DNA of 64,000 nucleotides from assembly GCA_012270065.1 (NCBI GenBank), contig JAAXJB010000122.1, forward strand, positions 17,554 through 81,553, read 5' to 3'. The DNA comes from Rubripirellula sp. (GTDB lineage: Bacteria > Planctomycetota > Planctomycetia > Pirellulales > Pirellulaceae). Every line of letters starts with the position of its first letter. Position 1 is the stretch's first letter. The position numbers were made by a program, and so were the translations under genes. Shown piece after piece: positions 26,242-35,909 of the stretch. The notes below the pieces were generated by a model. That model made no database searches, had not been told where the DNA came from, and was given only the letters and a program-made list of their open reading frames with translations.

Positions 26242-27465
26242 TCAAGATGCTGCTGCGATGCCAGCGGCACGCCCGCTACTGAATGCTGCCTGAAAGTTGT
26301 ACCCACCTATCGGACCATCAACATCGAGGAGTTCACCGGCAATGAACAAACCTTGATGAAGCCGGCTTTCAAAAGTTCGCGGATTCACTTGATCCAACCG
26401 GACACCACCCGCAGTCACTTCTGCCTTCTCAAAACCACGCGTTCCAATGACTGGCAGTGTCATCCGTTTCAGATTATCAATCAACTGTTTCCGCAAGTTT
26501 TTTGACAACTCCGCCATCCGCACATCCTGCCCCAACTGTGCCGTAATCCCATTCGCCAGTCGATTTGGCAACCACATCGACAGCAGCGAAGACATTTTGG
26601 ATTTTCCGCCACCCCGCCGATGGTTGATTTCCGCCAACAACTCTTCCTCCGTACACTCCGGAATCAGGTCGACAATCAGTCGAACGTCTTCCATCGAATC
26701 TGCTGCCGTCATCACGCCACTGACATCCATGGCGGCAGGGCCGGAAAACCCGAAATGGGTAAACAGCAGACCACCGCGACGACGTGCGAGAGGTTTCTGC
26801 TTGCCGGATACCGGAAGCACACTGACCAGGGAATCATCAACAACCAGACCGGAAAGATCATTCATCCAGGGATCACCACCGATCAAAGGCACGAGCGCCG
26901 GTCGCGTTCTTTCTATCGCGTGTCCCAGTTCGGTCATCCAGGCATAAGCATCCCCTGTCGTACCACAACCGGGCCAGCTTTTCCCTCCTGTGGTCACAAT
27001 GACGCGATCTGTGACGATGGCTGATTCTTCCGTTTCAACAATCCAACTTTTTCCATCTGGACGAATCCGAGTCACACCACAACCTGTCCTGATCTCAACA
27101 CCACTGTCGACTGCGTAACGATGAAGTGCATCACGAACATGAACGGCACGATTGCTCACCGGAAAAACCTTGCCAGTCGACTCGACTTTTGTTGCAATCC
27201 CTGCTGATTCAAAAAAATCCACAACCGCCTGCGGCGGAAAAGCGCCTAAACTTGGCTGCAAGAATCTCTTTGCATGCCCAAAAGCCTCTGCAATTCCGCG
27301 CGCGTCAGTGTGGTGAGTCAGATTGCATCGCGTACCACCTGACATCAGGATTTTCACACCCGTCTTGTTGTTCTTCTCCAAGAGCTTGACCGATGCTTGA
27401 TGGCTAGCTGCGGCATAAGCCGCCATCATTCCGGCAGCCCCCGCCCCAATCACAACAACATCCAT
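26242..27465 (-). CDS. FAD-dependent oxidoreductase, HI0933/YhiN family
   Basis: A 407-residue flavoprotein. The N-terminal dinucleotide fold is VVVIGAGAAGMMAA (3-16) and is followed by the family signature KILMSGGTRCNLTH (39-52). The C-terminus has GGVRLDQVNPRTFESR and the closing FAD motif GELLDVDGPIGGYNFQAAFSSG. Members include YhiN and the bile-acid enzyme BaiN; the native substrate in most bacteria is unknown. It lies about 115 bases upstream of the cyclase gene and about 80 bases downstream of treZ, all on the minus strand. Confidence 0.92.
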   Translation of the reverse strand: MDVVVIGAGAAGMMAAYAAASHQASVKLLEKNNKTGVKILMSGGTRCNLTHHTDARGIAEAFGHAKRFLQPSLGAFPPQAVVDFFESAGIATKVESTGKVFPVSNRAVHVRDALHRYAVDSGVEIRTGCGVTRIRPDGKSWIVETEESAIVTDRVIVTTGGKSWPGCGTTGDAYAWMTELGHAIERTRPALVPLIGGDPWMNDLSGLVVDDSLVSVLPVSGKQKPLARRRGGLLFTHFGFSGPAAMDVSGVMTAADSMEDVRLIVDLIPECTEEELLAEINHRRGGGKSKMSSLLSMWLPNRLANGITAQLGQDVRMAELSKNLRKQLIDNLKRMTLPVIGTRGFEKAEVTAGGVRLDQVNPRTFESRLHQGLFIAGELLDVDGPIGGYNFQAAFSSGRAAGIAAAS

Positions 27466-27520
27466 TTGCCCCTCATTTCATAGGATGACACGGGAAGCCC
27501 ACCCAATTCTGGCCTCTGCT

Positions 27521-27546
27521 CCGAAGAGTAGATCCGAAGAGTGGAT
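27521..27546. repeat. Tandem 13-base duplication beside the treZ stop
   Basis: CCGAAGAGTAGAT (27521-27533) and CCGAAGAGTGGAT (27534-27546) are adjacent copies with one difference; the second reaches the last base of the treZ stop. It looks like a replication-slippage duplication. Confidence 0.7.
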
Positions 27547-29357
27547 CAATCGAATGTCTGCAAAAACACTTTCGCATGATTCGGCAACAATTGCATCGTC
27601 GAAGTTTGTTCCGGACATGAATCCAATATCAAATCCCCAGTCGCACTGAAGTCAACAACTTCATGCTTGGCCGACCCATCTGACAACCGCGTAGCAACAG
27701 TGACACATTTTCCACCGGTGCGATACCGGAGTATAAAAATTCCAAAATCAACATCAGTATCCACTGTCATTGTCTGCTGCGTGAGGGTTCCGTCATCAAC
27801 CCAGTTCTTCCGACAAGCGAGTAATTTCTGGTACCAGGCTCGCATCCGCCCATTTCCGTCCAGTACAGAACCAACCTTTGAATCATGAAATGCCATGGCA
27901 TCCGTGGGCAAAGTACTCATGGACCAGTCATGCTGGGGGTACTCCCTCTTTCTACCCTCTACGACAGCTTTTCTTAAATGCTCATCCCCAAAATCCACAA
28001 AAAACAGAAATGGACTTTCGCAACAGAACTCTTCTCCCATGAATAACATCGGTATCGCGGGAGACAACAAAAGCAGAGCTGCAGCAGCCTGCTGAGTCTC
28101 AGTACTGGTGACCTGATGCAAGCGCTTTCCTGCCGGATGATTTCCGACAAAATCATGATGCTGAATGCAATAGACCAGCCCTTGCCGATCTGCGGACTGT
28201 CGGCCACGGACTCTACCTCGATCTCCGCGAAGCGTTCCCTCATGGATGTAGCCACAACGCAAGGTCTGCTGCAAGTCGGCCCCTGTTTCATATCTGCGAT
28301 GGCATAACTGTTCTCCCGGCTTTGCGACTGCGAAAACGCTGTGAAGAAAATCATCACACCACTGAGCATCGAAACCGTATCCACCATCGGAAATCGGAGT
28401 TTGCATTTCCCGATCAAACACGTTTGTTTCTGCGATGAGCATGACCGAACGCCTGGCACGAGCCGACCATGAACGGACGTTCTCGGAAATATCCGCGACC
28501 ACATGGAATTCACTCTCATCTTTCATGCAATGAATGGCATCAACTCGCAGACCGTCAAAATGGTATTCATCGAGCCAATGGATAGCATTGGCGATGAAGA
28601 AGCGGCGTAATCCTTCTCCATATTCCGGATCATCAAAATTGGGCGCTGCTCCCCAGACTGTTGTATGCCGTGGCGAGAGATAAGGTCCTGATTCAGCGAG
28701 GTAGTTTCCTTCGGGTCCAAAGTGGTTGTAAACCACATCAAGAAAGACCGACAATCCTTTTGCATGTGCTGTGTCAATCAGAAACTTCAAGTCATCCGGT
28801 GTTCCATAATTGCGGTTGGGTGCAAACAGGCAAACACCGTCGTACCCCCAATTCCATCTGCCCGGGCAATCAGCAAGTGGCATCAGTTCAATTGCGGTAA
28901 CTCCCAGATCAACCAACTCATCCAATCTTTCAGACGCACCTCGAAATGTGCCAGATTCGGTAAAAGTTCCGATGTGCAACTCGTAGATAACCAGTGATTC
29001 CCGTGCCACGCCCTGCCATAGCGAATCCGTCCAAACAAAATCTTGGGCAACGATCTGACTCGGGCCGTGAACTCCATGCGGCTGAAATCGGGAAGCGGGA
29101 TCCGGTCTTTTTGGCCCACCGTCAAAACTGAGGTAGTAGCAATCACCCGGGTGTGCCTCACCCATGACCCCGACATGGTAACCACCACTTTGCTTTTCCA
29201 AACAGAAAGGTTTTTCGTTTTCCCGCCCCTCCAGATAAACTTGGACCTGATTTACCGTTGGTGACCAGACGCAGATTTCGACTTGCGAATCAGATAAAAC
29301 CCGGGCGCCCAAATAGGGATTCAATTCATGGGCGCGAAGCGAAACGCGATTCTTCAT
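27546..29357 (-). CDS. treZ: Malto-oligosyltrehalose trehalohydrolase (GH13)
   Basis: A 603-residue glycoside hydrolase that releases trehalose from malto-oligosyltrehalose. An N-terminal CBM48-like domain (ICVWSPTVNQVQVYLEG) precedes the barrel. Typical TreZ motifs are ELHIGTFTESGTFRG, TAIELMPLADCPGRWNWGYDGV, LDVVYNHFGPEGNYL, the nucleophile GLRVDAIHC, the acid LIAETNVF, and QHHDFVGNHPAG. The partner TreY is not in the window, so the pathway is split or uses another maltooligosyl-trehalose source. ATG 29357 starts at the family N-terminus. It is divergent from the EEP gene with about 96 bases between. Confidence 0.92.
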   Translation of the reverse strand: MKNRVSLRAHELNPYLGARVLSDSQVEICVWSPTVNQVQVYLEGRENEKPFCLEKQSGGYHVGVMGEAHPGDCYYLSFDGGPKRPDPASRFQPHGVHGPSQIVAQDFVWTDSLWQGVARESLVIYELHIGTFTESGTFRGASERLDELVDLGVTAIELMPLADCPGRWNWGYDGVCLFAPNRNYGTPDDLKFLIDTAHAKGLSVFLDVVYNHFGPEGNYLAESGPYLSPRHTTVWGAAPNFDDPEYGEGLRRFFIANAIHWLDEYHFDGLRVDAIHCMKDESEFHVVADISENVRSWSARARRSVMLIAETNVFDREMQTPISDGGYGFDAQWCDDFLHSVFAVAKPGEQLCHRRYETGADLQQTLRCGYIHEGTLRGDRGRVRGRQSADRQGLVYCIQHHDFVGNHPAGKRLHQVTSTETQQAAAALLLLSPAIPMLFMGEEFCCESPFLFFVDFGDEHLRKAVVEGRKREYPQHDWSMSTLPTDAMAFHDSKVGSVLDGNGRMRAWYQKLLACRKNWVDDGTLTQQTMTVDTDVDFGIFILRYRTGGKCVTVATRLSDGSAKHEVVDFSATGDLILDSCPEQTSTMQLLPNHAKVFLQTFD

Positions 29358-29453
29358 CACTGATACACTGGAAGGGAGAGAAAGCACGGTTGGATAGTCC
29401 AAATTTCAGTGTTTTCCCCTATGACGGCAATCCCCTACGAAATTAAATTGGCC

Positions 29454-30647
29454 ATGAACTGTCGTTTCACGCGATCTTGGATGATCGCGGTCATCCTCCT
29501 CATCTCAAGTAACTTGCCCTTGCTTCAGCGAGACTTGCATGCCCAGATTCCGAATCAAATAAACGGCAGGGCTACCGGTGGAAGCATCCGAATCGCCACC
29601 TTCAATGCCTCACTTTATGGCAAAGAAGCCGGTCAAGTGCTTGCGCGACTGCGTGGTGGAAAAAATCAGCAGGCAATCCAACTTGCAGCAATCGTTCAAT
29701 CCATCCGGCCTGACATATTGCTGGTTAATGAAATCGATTACGACGATGCTGGATTGACAGTCAATTCATTCGGCAAGCATTACCTGGAGGTTGGGCAGAA
29801 TGGCTTGTCCGGTGTCAAATATCCGCATCGTTATGCCGTTCCCAGCAACACCGGACAACTGAGTGGTCTGGACCTTGATGGCAACGGCGAGTCACGTGAT
29901 GCCAATGATGCCTGGGGATACGGAGTTTACCCCGGACAATACGCCATGGCCATTTACAGTCGTTTTCCGATCGTTGAATCCGGGATTCGTACTTTTCAGA
30001 AATATCGTTGGTCCCAATTACCCAACGCACTTCGACCGATGCTCCCCGGTTCAGACAAATCGTATTACAGCGACGAGGTCTGGGAAAAACTGAGACTCTC
30101 GAGTAAGAACCATGTTGATGTACCCATCCGTGTCGGAAAAAAGGTCATACACATCCTCGCCAGTCACCCCACACCGCCAGTATTTGATGGACCCGACGAT
30201 CACAATGGTTGTCGCAACCATGACGAAATCAAATTCTGGACGGATTACCTGACAGGCCGCTCTTCAACCCATCTGATTGATGATCGAGGCACCGCGGGTG
30301 GCTTGTCGTCTGATGCCTCATTCATCATTGCTGGCGACTTGAATTCGGATCCTGTTCTGGGTGACAGTCGTCACTCAGCAATCAATCAGTTGCTGGAACA
30401 CCCCAAAGTTCAGGATCCACAACCGACCAGCCCCGGCGCTGCCGAATCGACTGGATCAAAGAACCCTTGCGCAACAGCAGATTTCGGCAAAGATCGTAAA
30501 ATGCGTGTGGATTACGTTTTACCAAGTCGTGATTTTCTAATTCGCGGTAGCGGTGTTTTCTGGCCCACGACTCAAAACAGCGAATCTCGATGGATCAGGG
30601 CAACGGATCATCGTCTGGTCTGGATCGAGGTCGAACTGCAACCATGA
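29454..30647 (+). CDS. Secreted endonuclease/exonuclease/phosphatase (EEP) family protein
   Basis: A 397-residue exported protein. The signal peptide (MNCRFTRSWMIAVILLISS, cleavage near LHA-Q) is followed by an EEP fold: IRIATFNASLY at the start, ILLVNEIDYDD with the metal-binding Glu, HILASHPTPPVFDG, FIIAGDLNSDP with Asp-Asn, and RATDHRLVWIEVEL with the terminal catalytic Asp-His. Secreted EEP proteins may be nucleases or phosphodiesterases; substrate unknown. The ATG at 29421 is an alternative start; 29454 gives the better signal peptide. The TGA overlaps the next gene's ATG. Confidence 0.88.
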   Translation: MNCRFTRSWMIAVILLISSNLPLLQRDLHAQIPNQINGRATGGSIRIATFNASLYGKEAGQVLARLRGGKNQQAIQLAAIVQSIRPDILLVNEIDYDDAGLTVNSFGKHYLEVGQNGLSGVKYPHRYAVPSNTGQLSGLDLDGNGESRDANDAWGYGVYPGQYAMAIYSRFPIVESGIRTFQKYRWSQLPNALRPMLPGSDKSYYSDEVWEKLRLSSKNHVDVPIRVGKKVIHILASHPTPPVFDGPDDHNGCRNHDEIKFWTDYLTGRSSTHLIDDRGTAGGLSSDASFIIAGDLNSDPVLGDSRHSAINQLLEHPKVQDPQPTSPGAAESTGSKNPCATADFGKDRKMRVDYVLPSRDFLIRGSGVFWPTTQNSESRWIRATDHRLVWIEVELQP

Positions 30648-31795
30648 CCTGTCGTGTTCTATTCATGATCAGCTCAATGCGCGGCGGTGGCAGTGAGCGT
30701 CAGACATTATTGTTTTTGAAAAACCTGGATCGTTCACGATTCTCGCCCCATCTGTATTTGATGGAAAAAGCAGGGACGCTGTTACCCGACGTTCCTGAAG
30801 ATATCCCTATTCACACTTTCGAGGATGTCCGTAAAGAACCTCTGGTTTACATGCCCGGCAGGATGATGAGGCAACAGGTGAGCCACCTGGAGGACTTATT
30901 GTCAACCGAGTCCATTGACGTGATCTATGACCGGACTTTTCACATGACTTTGATCGCTGGCCCGGCTGGCCGCCGACAGAGCATTCCCCGTGTTTCCACC
31001 ATTGTGAGCCCACCTGATCTTGCACTGCCACTGGTTGAAAAACGCTTTGTGCGCTTGAAGCGGCGCCGTCTCGCGAAGGCTTACCAAACGTCAAGCCAGA
31101 TCCTGGCCGTCAGTAGAATCGCCGCAGAAGCCGCAAAGCAGTACTACCAACTGCCGGCAGATTCGATTCTGGTCCTTCCAAACCCCGTCGACCCTGCGGA
31201 GTTGAATGTCAGTAACACAGGGCAGAATCGACGAGAGCCATCGTCGACATTGAATCTGATATGCGTTGGACGGATGACGGAAGAGAAAGGCCATCATGAT
31301 TTGATCAAGGCAATGATTCTGGCTCAAGCGAAGTGGCCAGATGGAATGGGCGGAATCCATTTGCGACTGGTCGGCGATGGTCCCCTGCGGACGGATCTTG
31401 AATTGGCAGCCAAAGAAATCCAAAGCCCACATGCAGTCAATTTTTCCGGCGCCTTATCCGACGTTGGCCCAGGCATCGCAGGTGCCGATGCCCTCGTTCT
31501 TCCCTCACTTTTTGAGGGCATGCCCAATGTTGTCCTTGAAGCAATGGCACTCCAAACACCTGTCATCGCGACGCGGGCAGGAGGCACCATTGAATTGGAA
31601 CGAAGTGAACCAACGATTCTTTGGGCGGAACCAGGAAACCCGGATTCTCTCGCAAATGCAATTCTCTCTTTTGCATCAGACCCTCGATCTTCGACGGCCC
31701 GTACTCAAGCTGCGACCCGGTTGATTACCGAACATCACAACATCAATCAAACCTGCCGGACTCTTGAAAGTCACTTGCTGGCCGCATGCACCTGA
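30644..31795 (+). CDS. GT4 family glycosyltransferase
   Basis: A 383-residue GT-B glycosyltransferase. The N-terminal nucleotide-fold begins VLFMISSMRGGGSERQTLLFL, and the C-terminal donor-binding half has ICVGRMTEEKGHHDLIKA, RLVGDGPLRTDLE, and the GT4 EX7E-type stretch SLFEGMPNVVLEAMALQTPVIA. Acceptor and sugar are not predictable. ATG 30644 overlaps the preceding stop (ATGA), indicating translational coupling to the EEP gene; an upstream in-frame ATG at 30590 inside that gene is rejected. It converges on the TlpA-like gene with about 29 bases between. Confidence 0.93.
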   Translation: MTCRVLFMISSMRGGGSERQTLLFLKNLDRSRFSPHLYLMEKAGTLLPDVPEDIPIHTFEDVRKEPLVYMPGRMMRQQVSHLEDLLSTESIDVIYDRTFHMTLIAGPAGRRQSIPRVSTIVSPPDLALPLVEKRFVRLKRRRLAKAYQTSSQILAVSRIAAEAAKQYYQLPADSILVLPNPVDPAELNVSNTGQNRREPSSTLNLICVGRMTEEKGHHDLIKAMILAQAKWPDGMGGIHLRLVGDGPLRTDLELAAKEIQSPHAVNFSGALSDVGPGIAGADALVLPSLFEGMPNVVLEAMALQTPVIATRAGGTIELERSEPTILWAEPGNPDSLANAILSFASDPRSSTARTQAATRLITEHHNINQTCRTLESHLLAACT

Positions 31796-31824
31796 ACCGC
31801 CACTGGCCGACAACGGCGTGCGTT

Positions 31825-32679
31825 TCAACCTGCAAGACTCTTCACAAATGGAACAATATCTTTTTCGTAGGTAAAAGCGTTGTCCTCTCCCGTGTCCACG
31901 AATACCTTGACGACCTCTCCCTTGGCGTCATAAATCATGACGGCAGGGATCGAGATCAGCTTGGTACTCTTGTACACATCATCACTTGGAGTCCTGCTGA
32001 TGTATGTCGGAAAACCAGTTGCTTTGACGCTTGTGAGAAACCCGGTAACCCGTTCCTGATAATACTCCGGTGGTCGACTCTTACGGCCATCGTAATCCAC
32101 GTCTACCGCAATGCATTGGACGTTCTTGCCCATGGCTTGATGCAAGGCGACAAGCCCGGGGAACTCCTCCAGACATGGCTCACAGGCGAGTGACCAGAAA
32201 TCGACTACCGTGATGCGACCAACCGACTTGGCGAATTGATCGATTTCCTGCCAAGTAGCAAATTTGACCGTCGGAGGATCAATCGCACCAGTTGAAGAGG
32301 TTCCCAAATCTGGGGGAAGCTCGATTCCACCGTCAGCATCCTCGGCTGCCTCCTTCTCACCATCGGATGAAGCCTTTTCCAGATCCGAAGGCAATTTGAG
32401 CGTCCCAGGAGGATTTTCAGCCGTGGGACTCGCCGCAGCATCATCAGAAACGTCCCCGGATGAGCCATCGCCGGTAATGGAAAGATTTTGCGGACTCTGA
32501 TCCTGATCAGCTGATAAAGAGTTTTCGGGAATCCCATTTTCCGTGCCAGCGTCTTCCGAGCCACCGTCTTCCGAGCCACCGCAGCCAGCGATCCACGGAA
32601 CAAGAAACAGGACTACCAGAACATGGAAGTACCGAGACTTTTTAGATTGTCTGCTTTGGGGGGTATTCACTCTCATCAC
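31825..32679 (-). CDS. TlpA-like thioredoxin-fold lipoprotein
   Basis: A 284-residue lipoprotein. The signal ends in a lipobox I-A-G-C with the lipidated Cys33. A low-complexity acidic linker follows (about 34-135, rich in Ser, Glu, Asp and Gly, with a short GGSED duplication). Residues 138-284 form a thioredoxin fold of the TlpA/ResA type with the redox motif CEPC (166-169) in VVDFWSLACEPC. The family exchanges disulfides outside the cytoplasm, for instance in cytochrome maturation, which would suit a heme-protein-rich planctomycete; the partner is unknown. Confidence 0.87.
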   Translation of the reverse strand: MMRVNTPQSRQSKKSRYFHVLVVLFLVPWIAGCGGSEDGGSEDAGTENGIPENSLSADQDQSPQNLSITGDGSSGDVSDDAAASPTAENPPGTLKLPSDLEKASSDGEKEAAEDADGGIELPPDLGTSSTGAIDPPTVKFATWQEIDQFAKSVGRITVVDFWSLACEPCLEEFPGLVALHQAMGKNVQCIAVDVDYDGRKSRPPEYYQERVTGFLTSVKATGFPTYISRTPSDDVYKSTKLISIPAVMIYDAKGEVVKVFVDTGEDNAFTYEKDIVPFVKSLAG

Positions 32680-32885
32680 TTAATCCTGTCGAAATGTAGA
32701 TTCCATTGCCATCAGATTCCGCTTCGCTGGCGAACCAGAGACCTCGATGGACCACCAGCAATCCCTACGACCCTTAAAACAAGACAAGAGATTCCCTGAT
32801 GGAGGCCGCCTGATCGATTAAAGTGTAACGGGATAGGATCGTCCCAGGCACTCACTGATTTCACATTCAAGAGGAAAAAGGCAGC

Positions 32886-33515
32886 GTGGACGGGCAGATG
32901 TCAACAACCGAGCTTGTGATTGCTTCCAAAGCAGGTGATAACGAAGCTTTGGGCAAGCTGCTGGAGCAGTACCGAGGATATCTGCTCATGCTTGCACATC
33001 GCTACTTATCCGATCGCTTAAGGCGTCGGATCGATCCTGCAGATATTGTTCAACTGACTTACCTGGAAGCCAAACGTGACCTACCTGCATTTCGTGGCGC
33101 AACTCCTGCCGAATTCGCTGGTTGGCTTCGAGGAATGCTTAAGAATAACGTTGCCACCGCGGTCACCCGTCATGTGACAACACAGAAACGGTCAATCCGT
33201 CGTGAGGTCGACGACTCTCCCGCTGCCGATCAAGGCTCTCAGGTAGGTGGCTGGATCCAGCAGTTACCCGGTAGCAAAACAAGTCCAAGCGGCGTGGTAA
33301 TCCGCTCCGAGGCCGTCGTCGCCCTGATGAGTGCATTACACGAACTGCCGGAGACTCAGGCAGAAGCGATACGCCTCCGATACATGGAGGGGTTGCCTTT
33401 GTCGGAGATCGTCGAAAGGATGGGAAAATCTGACACCGCAGTGGCCGGTTTGCTGAAGCGTGGTCTTCAAAAACTTCGGGTTATCATGAAAAGTGAGGAT
33501 AGCCCCTGGTTTTGA
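32886..33515 (+). CDS. ECF-type RNA polymerase sigma factor
   Basis: A 209-residue sigma factor with region 2 (EALGKLLEQYRGYLLMLAHRYL, DIVQLTYLEAKRDLPAFRG) and region 4 (LPETQAEAIRLRYMEGLPLSEIVERMGKSDTAVAGLLKRGLQKLR). It is of the planctomycete ECF type commonly found beside Ser/Thr kinases, where phosphorylation rather than an anti-sigma factor is thought to control activity. GTG 32886 is chosen because AGGAAAAAGG stands just before it; ATG 32898 is an alternative. The kinase gene follows 222 bases later on the same strand. Confidence 0.9.
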   Translation: MDGQMSTTELVIASKAGDNEALGKLLEQYRGYLLMLAHRYLSDRLRRRIDPADIVQLTYLEAKRDLPAFRGATPAEFAGWLRGMLKNNVATAVTRHVTTQKRSIRREVDDSPAADQGSQVGGWIQQLPGSKTSPSGVVIRSEAVVALMSALHELPETQAEAIRLRYMEGLPLSEIVERMGKSDTAVAGLLKRGLQKLRVIMKSEDSPWF

Positions 33516-33737
33516 GAGTTGAGAAGGACTGGATTGTTGCAAAATGTCCGGAAAAACGCCCATTCCAGCTATACTTGAGGGAGGGAAATCGAATCCTTTG
33601 CCAGCATGATCGGTGGTTGCCTCTTCCCGTGGATTCAGCGCGCCCCGTACCGTTCATTTTGAAGCCCATAACATGTGATGAGCAAACGAAAAGTCGTACG
33701 TCGGCTGCTACCGGCGATGCCAATGTCAGATTACTAA

Positions 33738-35903
33738 ATGTCCGAGTCACCACGCACAAATGATCCACTCGACGAAGCCTTTGCAGACTATCTGCGAATG
33801 TCCGATGCTGGTGAGATAGCAAGCCGCGAAGATTTTCTGAAGATGTTCCCCGACTTGGCGGACGAACTCAAAGAATTGATCGAAGCGGCTGATCTTTTTG
33901 GAGCGGTGAACCTGAATGGGCAACTTGCTGGATCCTCATCTGATGGCAAAGTAGCGTCTCAATCGCCGAACGCTGAAACCATCATCAGATCGGCCGGCAA
34001 CCATTCCGCGTATGATGCGGATGCTACACTCCCCATGGCAAACCGTGAGCCGAATGACCACGGCCCAAGCTTGCCCTTCGACCTCGGCGACTATGTCCTC
34101 CAGCGCGAAATCGGTCGCGGTGGCATGGGGGTAGTCTATCTTGCCAAGCAGCATGAACTGGATCGTCAAGTCGCCATCAAAATGATCCGCAGTGGGATGC
34201 TTGCGGACGAAGGTGAGGTTCGCCGCTTTTACACGGAAGCACAGGCCGCTGCACGGCTAAGACACCGGGGGATTGTTGGTGTTCACCAATTCGGGCGTCG
34301 TGCCGGTCATCATTTCTTCTCGATGGAGTACATCCCCGGCACAGATCTTCAAAAAAAGATCAACTCCGGTTTACTGGATCCAAAGGAAGCTGCCAGATAT
34401 GTGCGTGATGTTGCCAGAGCGATCCATCATGCTCATCAGAAAGGCGTTCTGCACCGAGATCTGAAACCAGCCAATGTTCTCATTGATGAACATGACCAGA
34501 TTCATGTGACTGATTTTGGCCTGGCGAAACACATGGACTCCGACAGCAGCGTAACAGGCAGTGGAGCTGCGATTGGCACACCACATTACATGGCTCCCGA
34601 ACAAGCCGGTGGCCATAGTGACCGGGTGTGCGCAGAAAGCGATGTTTACTCGCTGGGCGCAATCCTGTTTGCCCTACTGACCGGACGCCCTCCCATCCAG
34701 GCAGACACGGTCGTCCAGACCCTGCTACAGGTGGTTCACGAACCCGCTCCGGCAGTCCGTGAGATTCGACCCGAAGTGCCGATCGACCTTGAAACCATCG
34801 TTGCCAAATGTCTGGAAAAAAATCCCGGCAAGCGATACGAGTCTGCAGAAAAACTTGCTGATGAATTAGACGCATTCATCGAAGACCGCCACATTGAGGC
34901 TCGTCCACGATCTCAGGTATTGAAAGCCTGGCATTGGCTTGAAGGTGTCCCGGTCGTCGGTGCACTTGCTGGTCGCCGTGTACTCCACTCGTCATCGACC
35001 CATCGCCGCTTTCAGGCTGCCATGCTGCTTGTCCTGTTGCTTACTCCAATCGTGGCGGTATCGATACAACTTGGCATCCAACACTGGCCGGATGCAATGC
35101 CGAAATCGATCAGCATCGCGGGCGGGGCACAAGATGGCAGGTACAGCGAAGTCGCAAAATTGATTTCTGAACAGATAAAGAAATCCCAACCCGACCTCAA
35201 AACAGCAATTCTTTCGACCCAAGGCTCCGAAGAAAATGCCAAACTGCTCATCGATGACGAAACAGACCTCGCGCTGATTCAAGCCGTCTCGATTCCGTCC
35301 AAAGAAGAACTGGCCCACGTTGCCCCTCTGTATTATGAACCAATCTACGCACTGGCTCGCAAAGACTCCGGCATTGAGTCGATCCAGCAATTCAAGGACT
35401 GTCATGTTCTCCTGGGGCCACCAGGCAGCGGTTCCCGAGCCTGCATCGAACTGCTGATCAAAACTCTTCCGAACACGCTGGGAAACATCACGATCTCGTC
35501 TGAACCGTGGCAGGTTCTTCTCTCAGAAAACTCACCTTCGGCAGCAATGTTATGCCTCGGACAAGCGAGCCCCTTTCTCGACAAGCTCAGAAAAGACGGG
35601 CGTTGGCGAGTTCTGGAGATCAACCCGGGCAAGGTCATTCATGCCTTTGACCGATATCCGCTGAAGGATGACATCACCAACGCATCAAGTCCGACGACGG
35701 TCCAAACCCTTGCCACTACCGCCATTCTCATGGCAAAACAGGACACATCGGATGCACTCATCACAGCTGCTTTGGAGTCATGGTATTCTCTCGAAGATTC
35801 CACAAACCGGATCTCAATGAAAGAGGCAAGCCAGTGGACTGAACTTCGCTTGCATCCGGCTGCTGAACAATACTTCCGGGATCATGCTGAGGATCAAGAA
35901 TGA
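33738..35903 (+). CDS. Receptor-like Ser/Thr kinase with an extracytoplasmic TAXI-type solute-binding domain
   Basis: A 721-residue protein. Residues 9-60 resemble the N-terminal segment seen in planctomycete kinases paired with ECF sigma factors. Residues 118-385 are a Hanks-type kinase: glycine loop EIGRGGMGVVY, Lys148, HRDLKPAN with Asp241, DFG at 259-261, and GTPHYMAPEQA. A single span (about 426-447) is followed by about 270 residues that match TAXI solute-binding proteins of TRAP transporters: SIAGGAQDGRYSEVAKLIS, TQGSEENAKLLIDDETDLALIQ, LYYEPIYALARKDSGIESI, LLGPPGSGSRACIELLI. In known systems TAXI proteins bind small acids and work with TRAP permeases; here fusion to a kinase suggests ligand sensing. 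No permease is adjacent. Confidence 0.9.
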   Translation: MSESPRTNDPLDEAFADYLRMSDAGEIASREDFLKMFPDLADELKELIEAADLFGAVNLNGQLAGSSSDGKVASQSPNAETIIRSAGNHSAYDADATLPMANREPNDHGPSLPFDLGDYVLQREIGRGGMGVVYLAKQHELDRQVAIKMIRSGMLADEGEVRRFYTEAQAAARLRHRGIVGVHQFGRRAGHHFFSMEYIPGTDLQKKINSGLLDPKEAARYVRDVARAIHHAHQKGVLHRDLKPANVLIDEHDQIHVTDFGLAKHMDSDSSVTGSGAAIGTPHYMAPEQAGGHSDRVCAESDVYSLGAILFALLTGRPPIQADTVVQTLLQVVHEPAPAVREIRPEVPIDLETIVAKCLEKNPGKRYESAEKLADELDAFIEDRHIEARPRSQVLKAWHWLEGVPVVGALAGRRVLHSSSTHRRFQAAMLLVLLLTPIVAVSIQLGIQHWPDAMPKSISIAGGAQDGRYSEVAKLISEQIKKSQPDLKTAILSTQGSEENAKLLIDDETDLALIQAVSIPSKEELAHVAPLYYEPIYALARKDSGIESIQQFKDCHVLLGPPGSGSRACIELLIKTLPNTLGNITISSEPWQVLLSENSPSAAMLCLGQASPFLDKLRKDGRWRVLEINPGKVIHAFDRYPLKDDITNASSPTTVQTLATTAILMAKQDTSDALITAALESWYSLEDSTNRISMKEASQWTELRLHPAAEQYFRDHAEDQE

Positions 35904-35909
35904 ATCGGG

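Noticed and set aside
33738..35903. Kinase gene plus a separate TRAP transporter binding protein as two merged genes
   Set aside because: The frame is continuous with no stop or frame change across the membrane span, and no TRAP permease gene flanks it.
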